A DNA stretch of 64,000 nucleotides from Dactylis glomerata (taxonomy: Eukaryota; Streptophyta; Magnoliopsida; Poales; Poaceae), in contig QXEO01001125.1 in assembly GCA_007115705.1 (NCBI GenBank), positions 186,001-250,000 of the forward strand, given 5' to 3'. Under the pieces are notes generated by a model. That model did not search any database, had not been told where the DNA came from, and was given only the letters and a program-made list of their open reading frames with translations. Each line of letters begins with the position of its first letter. Position 1 is the first letter of the stretch. The translations under genes were made by a program, and so were the position numbers. Of this stretch, positions 54,838 through 64,000 are shown piece by piece.

Positions 54838-56496
54838 TGATACGTCTCCAACGTATTCATAATTTTTGATGCTCCATGCTTGTTTTTACACCGTTTGCTT
54901 AGTGTTTTGTTACACTTTGTGGCACTTTTATGCATTTTCCGGAACTAACCTATTAACAAGTCGCCACAGTGCCAGTTCCCTGTTTTCTGCTATTTTTGTG
55001 TTTCAGAAAAGTTACACAGGAAATATTCTCGGAATTGGACGAAACCAAAGCCAGTCGCCCAGAATTTCACCGAAGCTTCCAGAGAACCAAAGAGGAGACG
55101 GAGTGGGGCCACGAGGGCCCCACACACTAGGGCGCCGCGGCTAGGGGCTGGGCCGCGCCCCCTATGTGTGAGACCACCTTGGTCCACTTCTGACGATGCC
55201 CCTTCGCCTATAAAGACCCCCCGACGGGAAAAACCTAAAGCCCTGATCAATTTTCCAGAACACATCACAATCCACCGCCGCCGTCAACCCGAAGATCGGG
55301 AGGGTCCAGAAGCTCTTCCTGGCACCCTGCCGGAGAGGGGAATCGCCACCGGAGGTCTTTTTCATCGCCATGCTTGCCTCCGGAGCGATGAGTGAGTAGT
55401 CTACCTTGGACTATGGGTCCATAGCAGTAGCTAGATGGTTGTCTTCTCCACCATGTGCTTCATGTTTAGATCTCATGAGCTGCCCTACATGATTGAGATC
55501 ACCGTTATGTAACTCTACATGTTTGGTTTGTTGGGATCCGATGAATATTGGTGTTATACTTGAGTTGATGTACTGAATATTATCTTATGTTATCTCTATG
55601 TTGTTTATGATCTTGCATGCTCTCCGTTGTTAGTAGCTATCTTGGCCAAGTAGTTGCTAGTGACTCCAAGAGGGGGTATTTATGCTCGATAGTGGGTTCA
55701 TGCCTCTATTTAATCTTGGGGAGTGACAGAAACCTCTAAGGTTGTAGATGTGCTGTTGCTACTAGGGGGAAAACAATATTCATATGCTCGAGGGCATATG
55801 CTTTGTTTACATTACACACTTTGCTTAATGCAATTATCTGTTGTTCGCAACTTAATACTTGTGGAGTTCTCGGATTGATTCGCCACAAGTGGATTATTAG
55901 TCATAGATGCAGTTGGATGGCGGTCTATGTATCTTGTTGTAATGCCTAGAGTAAATCTCATAGTGATCTTCTCTTCATATGCACGTTGTCTTTATTCTAT
56001 CAATTGCCCAACTGTAATTTGTTTACCCAGCATGTATTATTTTATCTTATGGAGAGACACCACTACTGAACTGTGGACCCCGGTCCTATTTCCTTTATAT
56101 TGCTATCACCTGTTTACTTTACTCTCACTGTTTACTTTACTCGCATATTACTATTGCTTTCCACTCGATACGCTCATACCCTTTGTTTCAAGCAAACCGG
56201 TGAGATTGACAACCTCATCGTAAGTTGGGAATAAAGTATTTAGTTGTGTTGTGTGCAGGTTCGACATTGCTGCTCGCAAAGCAAAGCTTGGACGAGGCGC
56301 CCTATAAATTGTCCGGAGCTGTCGCAAGCTAGTGGGCATCACCTTCAGTCGTATTTTGTCCTCCTACTGGATTGACTACCTTGGTTTCTTACTGAGGGAA
56401 AAACTTGCTGCTATATTCATCACAGCTTGCTCTTGGGGTTTTCCAACTGGCCGGTCATTTACTTCATTAATTTCACACACCATCACCGCGCCATGA
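54838..56496 (+). repeat. LTR5, gypsy 5' LTR on the plus strand
   Basis: Starts TGATACGTCTCCAACGTATT and ends CACCGCGCCATGA, 1659 bases, closest in length and end sequence to LTR3 and LTR4. It inserted into CACTA-A TNP2. The 5-base flank is GCCAC; the other side is outside the window. Confidence 0.87.
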
Positions 56497-56507
56497 ACAA
56501 GTTTTTC

Positions 56508-56525
56508 TGGCGCCGTTGCCGGGGA
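56508..56525 (+). other. primer-binding site of the LTR5 element
   Basis: TGGCGCCGTTGCCGGGGA, tRNA-Asp type, 11 bases after the LTR. Confidence 0.87.
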
Positions 56526-56684
56526 GGAAGAAGACTTCTGCAAGGGGAGTTTTCGCACGCACATCCTTTACTTTGTTTTAAGTTTTGCTTTACTTTATTT
56601 TTTCTTGCATCGTTTTATCAAAAACCCAAAAAAATTTAGAATCCTTTGTAGTTGTTTTTACTTGTCTGCTTTTAGTTTGCTAGA

Positions 56685-57780
56685 ATGGCTACTCCTGAAA
56701 ACACCAAGTTGTGTGACTTTAGTAGCACGAACAATAGTGATTTTATCTGCACTCCTATTGCGCCACCTGTTCCTGCTGCAAATTTTTATGAGATTAAGCC
56801 TGCTTTGTTGAACCTTGTTATGAAAGAGCAAATTTTTGGTGCTAGTACTGATGATGATGCAGCTCATCTCAACAATTTTGTTGAGCTATGTGAGATGCAG
56901 AAATATAAGAATGTTGAAAGTGATATTATTAAGCTTAAGTTGTTTCCTTTTCTTTGAGAGGAAAAGCTAAGGATTGGTTGCTTTCTTTGCCTAAAAATAG
57001 TATTGATTCATGGGCTAATTGTAAGGATGCTTTTATTGGTAGATACTATCCTCCTGCTAAGATTATAGCTTTGCATAGCAATATTATGAAGTTTAGTCAG
57101 TTTGATAATGAACATGTTGCTCAAGCTTGGGAAAGAATGAAATCTATGATAAAGAATTGTCCCACTCATGGACTGACTACTTGGATGATTGTTCAAACTT
57201 TTTATGCAGGACTAAAATTTTCTTCGAGGAACCTACTTGATTCAGCTGCTAGAGGCACTTTTATGTCCCTTACCTTGGGCGCCGCAACAAAGCTTCTCGA
57301 CAATATGATGGTAAATTACTCTGAATGGCACACCGAGAGAGCTCCACAAGGTAAGAAGGTGAATTCTGTTGAGGAAACCTCTTCCTTGAGTGATAAGATT
57401 GATGCTATTATGCTTATGTGTTCAAATGATAGGACTCATGTAGATCCTAATTATGTTCCTTTGGCCTCTTTGGTTGCTCAAGAAGAGCATGTTGATGTGA
57501 ACTTCATTAGAAATAATAATTTCAACAACAATGCTTATAGGAACAATTTTGCTAGTAACAATTATAGGCCATATCCTTCTACCAATGGTAATGGGTATGG
57601 TAACTCTTATGGTAATTCCTCCAACAACACTAGGGCCGCGCCCTCCGAGCTTGAGGTAATGCTCAAGGACTTCATCGGTAAGCAAAATGCTTTTAACAAG
57701 TCTGTTGAGGAAAAGTTAGGCAAAATTGATATTCTTGCTTCTAAAGTTGATAGCCTTGCTGACGAGGGGTTAACTCGACA
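56685..57780 (+). pseudogene. gypsy (Athila-type) gag, frameshifted and truncated
   Basis: The first frame (ATG 56685, MATPENTKLCDFSSTNNSDF) stops at 56957. The second continues as RGKAKDWLLSLPKNSIDSW. The break lies in CCTTTTCTTTGAG near 56946-56955 and looks like a one-base loss. A retrotransposon-gag core follows (CKDAFIGRYYPPAKIIALHS, HVAQAWERMKSMIKNCPTHG), then an Asn-rich stretch and a C-terminal FNKSVEEKLGKIDILASKVD. The reading frame ends at the junction with the next element near 57783. No polymerase is present in the window. Confidence 0.8.
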
Positions 57781-57782
57781 AA

Positions 57783-58958
57783 TGTCCTAGATGAAGGACT
57801 TAGGATCGGGGAGATAGGGCATCGGATGAACTCGAAGGTAAAATTAGTCAAACAAGGTGGCTATGAAAGTAAACGTGGGTGTAGAACCTGGCTTGCTTTC
57901 AATCTGTCCCACACCGTCCCCTCCTGGCCCCTATATATAGGTGGCCAGGTCTCGAGGATCGGGTAGGGTCCGATACAGATTACAATATCGACATACGGTA
58001 AGAACTCATATTTCGACTAGTATTACAATTGGGCCTAGCTTAACGGGCCTCAGGGGTACTCAACTAATGGGCTCTATTATCTATACCCTTGTCAGTAGCC
58101 CCTGAGATTCTACCAGAATTGCAGATTCGGGTCGAATCTCTAATCTTTAAATCTTCAAATTGATCAATTCTTTGACTTCTTCGTTTCTTCAGGTCTTCGA
58201 CTTGGTTTTAGAGTACTTTGCAAGGGGTTTTGATGAATCAAGCCTGACAACTCTGACGGATCAGGAGGGCAGTTAACTGTCGGAACAGATACTTGTCACC
58301 TACTTCAAATTCAATTCCCTTGGACTTGAATTTGGGAAACTGGTCAAATCCATTCTTTTGCCGCATTTAGGACTTACAGAGAATGAATCCCAGTGGTTCT
58401 CAAGGTACCCTGTGCGTCTACCAGGATTTTCTTCGCGTGGTAGACACGGATACATACCAGCAGAGCGCATCCATGTACGTATACCGGGCCACATAGGACG
58501 GATCCCGGGGTCTTACCTTCGTGATAAATCACGGCATTTGAGTTTTGTCGCGATGACGCAACTCGAGAATCATATGTCGCAGCCTTGTTTGACTGTTCCA
58601 ACGCACAAAATATTCGGGTTAGGTAACCATGATTTATAAAAACCTTGCTCCCGATGGGAGTAACATCATATACGAATTCTTTCTTTACCTTCCTTACTTC
58701 AGCTCATGAATAAACATCATCGGGTGCGCGCCCAGCGTTCCCGATGGGAGTAGCCCCCGAGGCTATAGTCGAAAATTTATTTTTTTGAGTATAGGCTCAA
58801 ATATAATGTGCTCCTTCTTTATACGTCAACTCGAAATAATTAATAATAATATCGTCGGGGGCGCACTCAGCGCTCCCGATGGTAGTAGCCCCCGAGGCTA
58901 TAGTCGAATGTTTTTCGGATATAGTCTCCAAAATTGACTCCTATATTGTCGGTGGCCA
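57783..58958 (-). repeat. LTR of a second gypsy-type element (boundaries approximate)
   Basis: The DNA changes abruptly from gag to non-coding sequence with a TATA motif (CTATATATAG at 57931). Two diverged copies of a roughly 125-base unit follow (GCGCCCAGCGTTCCCGATGG then AGTAGCCCCCGAGGCTATAG), near 58720 and 58850. TG at 57783 (CA on the minus strand) is a plausible outer end. The inner end near 58958 is not certain. Confidence 0.55.
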
Positions 58959-59218
58959 AATTTCCCTATACATCACATAAACTGAGCGCGAACCGTTTTG
59001 TGGGCAGCGCGGTAATTTTATATTTTCCCTGCCCGTTAGTGGGCTGCCGCTTCCTCTCCTTGCGCCATGTGTGAGCCCACATTCCTTCACTGAGAAGGTA
59101 TATTAGGGGAGAGTGGGGATTTGTACTGTTTACCAGTTCTTTGTCTCCGCCGCCACCACCATTGTCAATCTCTGCATCCTGTTCTTCTCCCGCATAGCCC
59201 CCGAGCACAGATTCGTAG

Positions 59219-62200
59219 ATGCGCGTGAAGCACCAGTCGGCGAAGACCAAGATGACCAAGGGTAAAGCGAACTCCTCAACGAGCTGGGTGCCCTCTATTC
59301 TCACGCAGAAGGAGTTGGACAAGGCCAAAGCGGACGGTCTCGTTTCCGACAAGGATTCCATTGTCTTCCCCACCACCGAGCGGATCCCCAAGCCCTCGAG
59401 CGGATTTCAGGTGATGTTTCTCGCTTTCCTTCTCCGCGGACTCTCTCTTCCTGCTCACAAATTCCTTCGTGGGCTTCTTTATTTTTACAGTGTGCAGCTT
59501 CACCAGCTCACCCCAAATTCTATCCTCCACATTGCCTATTTTGTGACCCTTTGCGAGTCATTTTTGAGTATCGAACCCCATTTTCTGCTTTGGAGGTCCA
59601 TCTTTCGGCTCCGCCCCAATGTTTCTTTATCTCATAAGCCTGAACTGGGCGGGGCTGTCATCTCTGTGCGTGCCGAAGCTCGGTATTTGGAATTTTCTAT
59701 GTCTGCATCAGTCCAGGGTTGGAGGACCAAATGGTTCTACATCAAAGACCATAAAGCCTCCTCCAGAGATGAGTACGGCTTAGCTCCTTTTGATGCCTCC
59801 AAAGAGTTGAAAAAATTGGCATCGTGGGATTCTCCTCCCACAGATGTTGAGATGAAGGAGGTTGCACCATTGTTGGACCGCATTCAAGCTTTGAAAGGAG
59901 GTAGAGGAGGTGCTCTGTCTGGTATTCAACTTATGGCTTTTTTCGTACAACATCGGGTTCAACCCCTGTAGCATCGTCTCTCCAAGCTTTGGAGTTACTC
60001 TGGCTTGGTGGATTCTTCTCTAGTTTCTGGAAAGTCAATGGAGAAGCAAGATGTCGACAAGCGAGTCAGGAATCTCACCAAGCTCACCAAGGATCATGCC
60101 GTTGCGGACTTGGCCGCCCACTATTTTGACTCCGAGCACCCTTTGCCCGAGGTATATTTCCTTTGCGTTCTCAACTTTTGTGTTTCCCATCCTTTTTCTG
60201 CTGTCAGTTGATATGTGTCGATGATTTTATTGACTTACTTCTTTTGTAGGGTCATCAATTCCTTGTTTCACGTCCTCCCCTTCCAGAGGAGGGGCCTCTT
60301 CCGGCGGATCTTGGTTCTGCTGTTTCCGAAGCCCTCGAGGCTAAAGAAAATCAGGATGGTGATGATGTCGAAATATCAGAAGATGAGACAAGCTCGACGA
60401 CGTTGCCTCCTCCTGCACTATCTGAAGATCTTGTTGTTGATAAAAAGAGGAAACGTGTCGAAGAGCTTGCTTCTTCGAGTACCTCCGTCCAGAGAACTGC
60501 AGCCGGTGAAACCCTTGTTCAAGAAGATGACCTAGAGCTGTTCGACTACATGGCATCATAAATATTCTGTGTACTCTATGATTTTATTGTGTTTGCTCTT
60601 TTTTTTTCCTTTTTGAGTTAAAACCTGCTTGCTTTGCTTTCTTTGCAGTGATGATGAGGACCCGAAAAGGGATGCTACCACTGCTCCTTCTGTTGAGGAT
60701 ACAACTGCCAATGAACCTCCCATGCCAGAAGTTGAACCGGCCGTGAAATCTCCGAAGGCCTCCAGAGCTCCTGTCAAGAAAGTTCCCATGTCCGAGAGCA
60801 CCAAACGGTCAAAAAAAATCGAAGGAAGCCGATGTTTCTCCTGAAGCCCCCGAGTCCGCGGGCTCCCCTGATGATGTAAGTAATTCTCCTTGACTTATTT
60901 TCTTTGTGTCATCCATATGCTTACGTGTTCTTCTTTGTTAGATATTGTTGAAAAAGTTTGCTGCCTTGGGCGCTGAGTGTGCTGAGTATTTGAAAGCTGC
61001 TAGGGCTTCCGAAGGTGAATCTCCTTTTCCAATATTGCTTATCTTGCATGCTTTTCTTTGCTTGTTGCTTGACTTTTCTTTCCTCCTTGTTGCCTTGCAG
61101 ATGCTTTAGCGACAGCCAACGCTCGCATTTCTTTGCTAGAAGCTGAACTCAGCGTTGCTCGGAAAGCTTTTGATGTCGCGACTGCTGCCAAGGTCAGTGC
61201 TGAGAAGTCAAATAAATCAGCATTGACCAAGGCAAAGAAAGCAGAAAAAGCCTTGGCTGATGCTAAAAAGGAGCACCTCTAGAGGGAGCAAGCTGTGGCT
61301 GAGCGGCTGAACACGATGTCTGCTGCCGCTGGAGGTATATACTATATTTTTCTTCTTCTTCTGCCGTTTTTTAACTTGCTTTCTTGTACTCAGTGATATT
61401 TTCCTCTTCTGCTGCTTTCTGTCCCCTTAATTCTACAGAATGCACCAAGGTGTCTTTGTCGACTTTGCCGCCAAACAATGATCCTCTCATGGCTGCGGTT
61501 AGCTTGCTTGAGGCGAACTGGATATCTGTCCAGGAAATCTTTGAGTTAGTTAACCGCATTCTTACGTGGGTTTTCGTTGGGTTATGGCCCAAGCAGAAGG
61601 CGGAGGTTCCAAACAATGATGTGAGGAAACTCGCCCAAGCCTTCGACACTATTGAAGACCCCGTCCTCCAAATGAAAGGCCTTTCTTTGAAGCGAGGTGC
61701 CGAGGGGGCCATTGCATTTTCATATGCACATGGCGCGGAGTTGGACTGGGGAAGATTGGCTCTTCCCACGGCCGTAGCTGCTTGGAGCTGAAGGCTTTCT
61801 TTGAGAAGGCAAAGAAATTTTTGCCTACCATCGTGGCGATGATTTCTCCTTCAGCGGCCTCTGCGGCTTCTCCTGCGCCAGCTCCTTCGATTCCCGCGAC
61901 TAATGAGTCCGCGCCTCCTCCAACTACTGGTGCTGCTTCTGCCACGCCTTCTTCTGCCACGGAGCGGGACGCTGAGGTGGCGTAGACTTAGTCTTCCTGT
62001 TGTATTTTTAATCTCTTTTGTTGTAATGAACTTCCAGTTTGTGCTTTGCCTAAGAACTTGTCAAAAGGCTTTTGTAGATATCTTTTCTAATGTGAAAAGC
62101 TTGAATGCTATTCCTGAGACGTGTCTTTTCTTCTGATTGACTTCAGCCTTTGCTTGCTGGTGAATCGTCGGGTTATGATCAAGCTCCATCCCCTGATGCT

Positions 62201-63081
62201 ATATTCGCTTCGGGAGTTTCCTCGCCTCCTCGATCTTCCTGCCGCTGTGAGGAATATTCTTTCAGAGTTGCGGACCTTGAGAGCCGCCTATCCTTTATGA
62301 AACGCCAGGCGCAAGTTGCTCTGGACAAGGCTAGTAAGTCACATGATTTGATGAAGCAAGTATCCAATCTTCAAGATGAAATTTCGAGTCTGGTAGCGAG
62401 AATCGCCCATTTTGAAGAATGCGAGTCTTTTCTGATTGGTATCGTCGAATCTATTTGCGAGATGCTGCTGTGTAAGTCTTTGGGGATCCTTTCCTCTTTA
62501 TTTTTCCTCTTGTCTTCTGTGTGCCAATTTTTGCTTGATCTGCAGGTTCTTGCCTTGATCTTGTTGGTGAATCACGTCGAGTTACTGAGCGGATTACTGC
62601 TCTTCAAAATGCTGCACAAGGAACCGAAAGCTTATGGTCCAATCCCCATCGTTGTCACGCTATCGTGCTTCTCCAGGATCGTGCCCAATACATCGGCAAA
62701 GCTATTGATGGTTGTCATAAGGCCCTGACAACCATGTACTCTATCATGTTGCCTCGTAACCCTATGCTGAGTGATTTTAGACAGCTACTCGAAACATTCC
62801 GGACGAGCCAGCGAGTCCATGTCCTTATAAAGTTGAATCTGATTGCTGGTAGTAATTTTGCTCTTGGATGGATGCGAAAGTGGAATCCAAGACTTAATTT
62901 TGACCGCTTGTCTCAGAGTTTGCCTCCAGGACGAACTACGGTTGGCATTCACATGGAGGCGACGCTGGAGCCAGCGAGGAGAATTATCTCAAGACTGTTG
63001 CAAGAGGATGCTAGGTTGTTTCAAGAGTATCATTACTTGAATCCTTTTGGTGTCGATGACTCAGAACCACCTGCACCGTGA
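59219..63081 (+). pseudogene. antisense multi-exon gene of gypsy element (putative gypsy-type transposase domain)
   Basis: Runs opposite to the element's gag-protease frame. Exons by eye: 59219-60151, 60250 to about 60557, 60649-60875, 60942-61014, 61101-61334, 61439 to about 61980, 62147-62471, 62545-63081. The first exon resembles the putative gypsy-type transposase family (PF04195-like): GLVSDKDSIVFPTTERIPKP, RGLSLPAHKFLRGLLYFYSV, GWRTKWFYIKDH. Later exons encode Asp/Glu-rich, coiled-coil and Ala/Pro-rich parts, ending TTVGIHMEATLEPARRIISR. Lesions: TAG at 59969; a donor that reads AT instead of GT at 60558; an extra A in the A-run 60811-60818; TAG at 61280; and a frame change near 61750. 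Its biological role is not known. Confidence 0.7.
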
Positions 63082-63372
63082 TTTTGATGTACATAGTTAT
63101 TGTACCATGGGAGTATTTTTCCCTGATCTATTACCTCAAGGGAAATTTTGGTACTCGAGATGTTTGGTTTGTTTTGGCGTTTATCGCGTTTAGATATGTA
63201 AGCTCAGATATGAGGAACTTGTCTTTATTATACTTGTAATATAAGATACATGGGATAACCCAAGAGATCTGGCCTGTGACCTGTGTTCTGGATCTAGAGG
63301 GCATTGCCCTAGGATAACTTGTGGCTTTTACAACCTTTCTTTTCTTCTACCCTATTTTTGTGCTCTCGACAC

Positions 63373-63999
63373 TTATGTCTCCTTGGCCTTCTCTTCTTCC
63401 CTTATAGGTTTGTCTTCTCCTGATGCTTCTACTCGTGGTTTCTTCATCTCTGGTTCCGCGGGATGTCCTTCGGGTAACTTGTCGACTTCTGTAGTCGCAC
63501 TTTTCGCTTTCGCCTTGGGTTCTCCATAGTTGGCTATCATGCCAAACTTTTGTGCCATCTTGTGGAACTCCTTGTCGCATAGGTCTGATACCTTGAAGCT
63601 TCCTTTTACTGTGATAATTCCTTTGGGTCCTAGCATTTTTAGTACCAGGTAGGTATAGTGAGGTACTGCCATGAATCGCGAAAACGTGGGTCTCCCGAGG
63701 ATCGCGTGATATTGTGATGGCCAGTCCATGATTTCAAAGTCGAGTTTTTCCCTTCTGTAGTTTTGATGATTTCCAAAGCAAACATTGAGTGCTATTCGAC
63801 CAAGTGGATAGTTGGCACTTCCTAGGACTATTCCGTGAAAGGAGCAATCTGTTGGCTTCAGGAACTCTAATGAAATGTGCATTGCCCGTAGGGTTTTTGC
63901 GTAGATCAGGTTTATTCCGCTTCCTGCGTCCATGAATATTCTGTCGACATCGTACGTCCCTATTTGTGCTTTGAGTACCAGGGACGCGTTTCCTGGCCG
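63373..63999 (-). CDS. gypsy gag-protease C-terminal part (runs off window)
   Basis: The frame is open to the window edge (RPGNASLVLKAQIGTYDVDR) and contains the retroviral-type aspartic protease signature FMDAGSGINLIYAKTLRAM. This has D-A-G-S at the active site and is followed by LDFEIMDWPSQYHAILGRPT and LKMLGPKGIITVKG. It ends in a charged tail with a stop at 63373. Reverse transcriptase normally follows in autonomous gypsy elements. Here the next 300 bases hold no polymerase sequence and the antisense gene begins, so this copy looks non-autonomous. Confidence 0.8.
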   Translation of the reverse strand, partial: RPGNASLVLKAQIGTYDVDRIFMDAGSGINLIYAKTLRAMHISLEFLKPTDCSFHGIVLGSANYPLGRIALNVCFGNHQNYRREKLDFEIMDWPSQYHAILGRPTFSRFMAVPHYTYLVLKMLGPKGIITVKGSFKVSDLCDKEFHKMAQKFGMIANYGEPKAKAKSATTEVDKLPEGHPAEPEMKKPRVEASGEDKPIREEEKAKET

Positions 64000-64000
64000 A

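Overview
The window is plant nuclear DNA, almost certainly from a Triticeae grass (wheat, Aegilops or barley type). The evidence is the repeat content: CACTA transposons whose subterminal repeats read TTTAGTCCCGGTT or TTTAGCACCGGTT, gypsy LTRs that open TGATACGTCTCCAACGTATC with a tRNA-Asp primer site, a Mutator-like element, F-box gene debris and GT-AG introns. There is no bacterial-type operon, CRISPR array, tRNA or intact rRNA gene. Nearly everything from 6.4 kb onward is transposable element inserted into transposable element; no intact ordinary host gene was found.

Layout. 1-6375: unassigned host DNA with a frameshifted F-box gene (3174-4285, minus) and a copy of its 3' end near 1640-1795. 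6376-11986: a CACTA element (TSD TGT) containing a second CACTA element (8421-11910, TSD CCT), which contains the 5' half of a gypsy retrotransposon and a 5S-rRNA-like stretch. 11987-14281: LINE debris, a truncated F-box copy, a MITE-like repeat and a small retroposed insert with an 11-bp duplication. 14282 to at least 54837: a large CACTA element (CACTA-A) whose two genes are both dead. It is split three times: by a 13.6-kb cluster of four gypsy LTRs (15363-28943, minus), by a 19.1-kb Mutator-like element (35032-54179, 9-bp TSD), and by a gypsy element starting at 54838. The Mutator-like element in turn holds a complete 11.7-kb CACTA element (CACTA-B, 40660-52394, TSD TAC). 54838-64000: gypsy LTR and frameshifted gag, interrupted at about 57783 by another gypsy-type element (minus) that carries a multi-exon antisense gene and ends at the window edge.

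How the genes work together. CACTA-B looks potentially autonomous. It has both termini and a clean TSD, an uninterrupted TNP2-type transposase (47632-50940), and a second gene (41151-44888) that can be spliced by eye into seven in-phase exons. That gene joins a Ptta/En/Spm-type transposon protein to a C-terminal Ulp1/C48-type cysteine protease with His, Asp, Gln and Cys in place. CACTA-A has the same two-gene plan, but with nonsense codons, a frameshift, an Arg in place of the protease Cys, and missing exons. In both elements a block of subterminal-type palindromes sits inside the element just upstream of the protease gene's probable promoter, followed by a 162-bp tandem array. The Mutator-like transposase is one continuous frame broken only by stop codons. 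The gypsy cluster has no polymerase gene and carries three different cargo segments behind nearly identical LTRs.

Limits: all alignments were made by eye; no database search, folding or expression data were available. Family names rest on motifs and general knowledge of these families.
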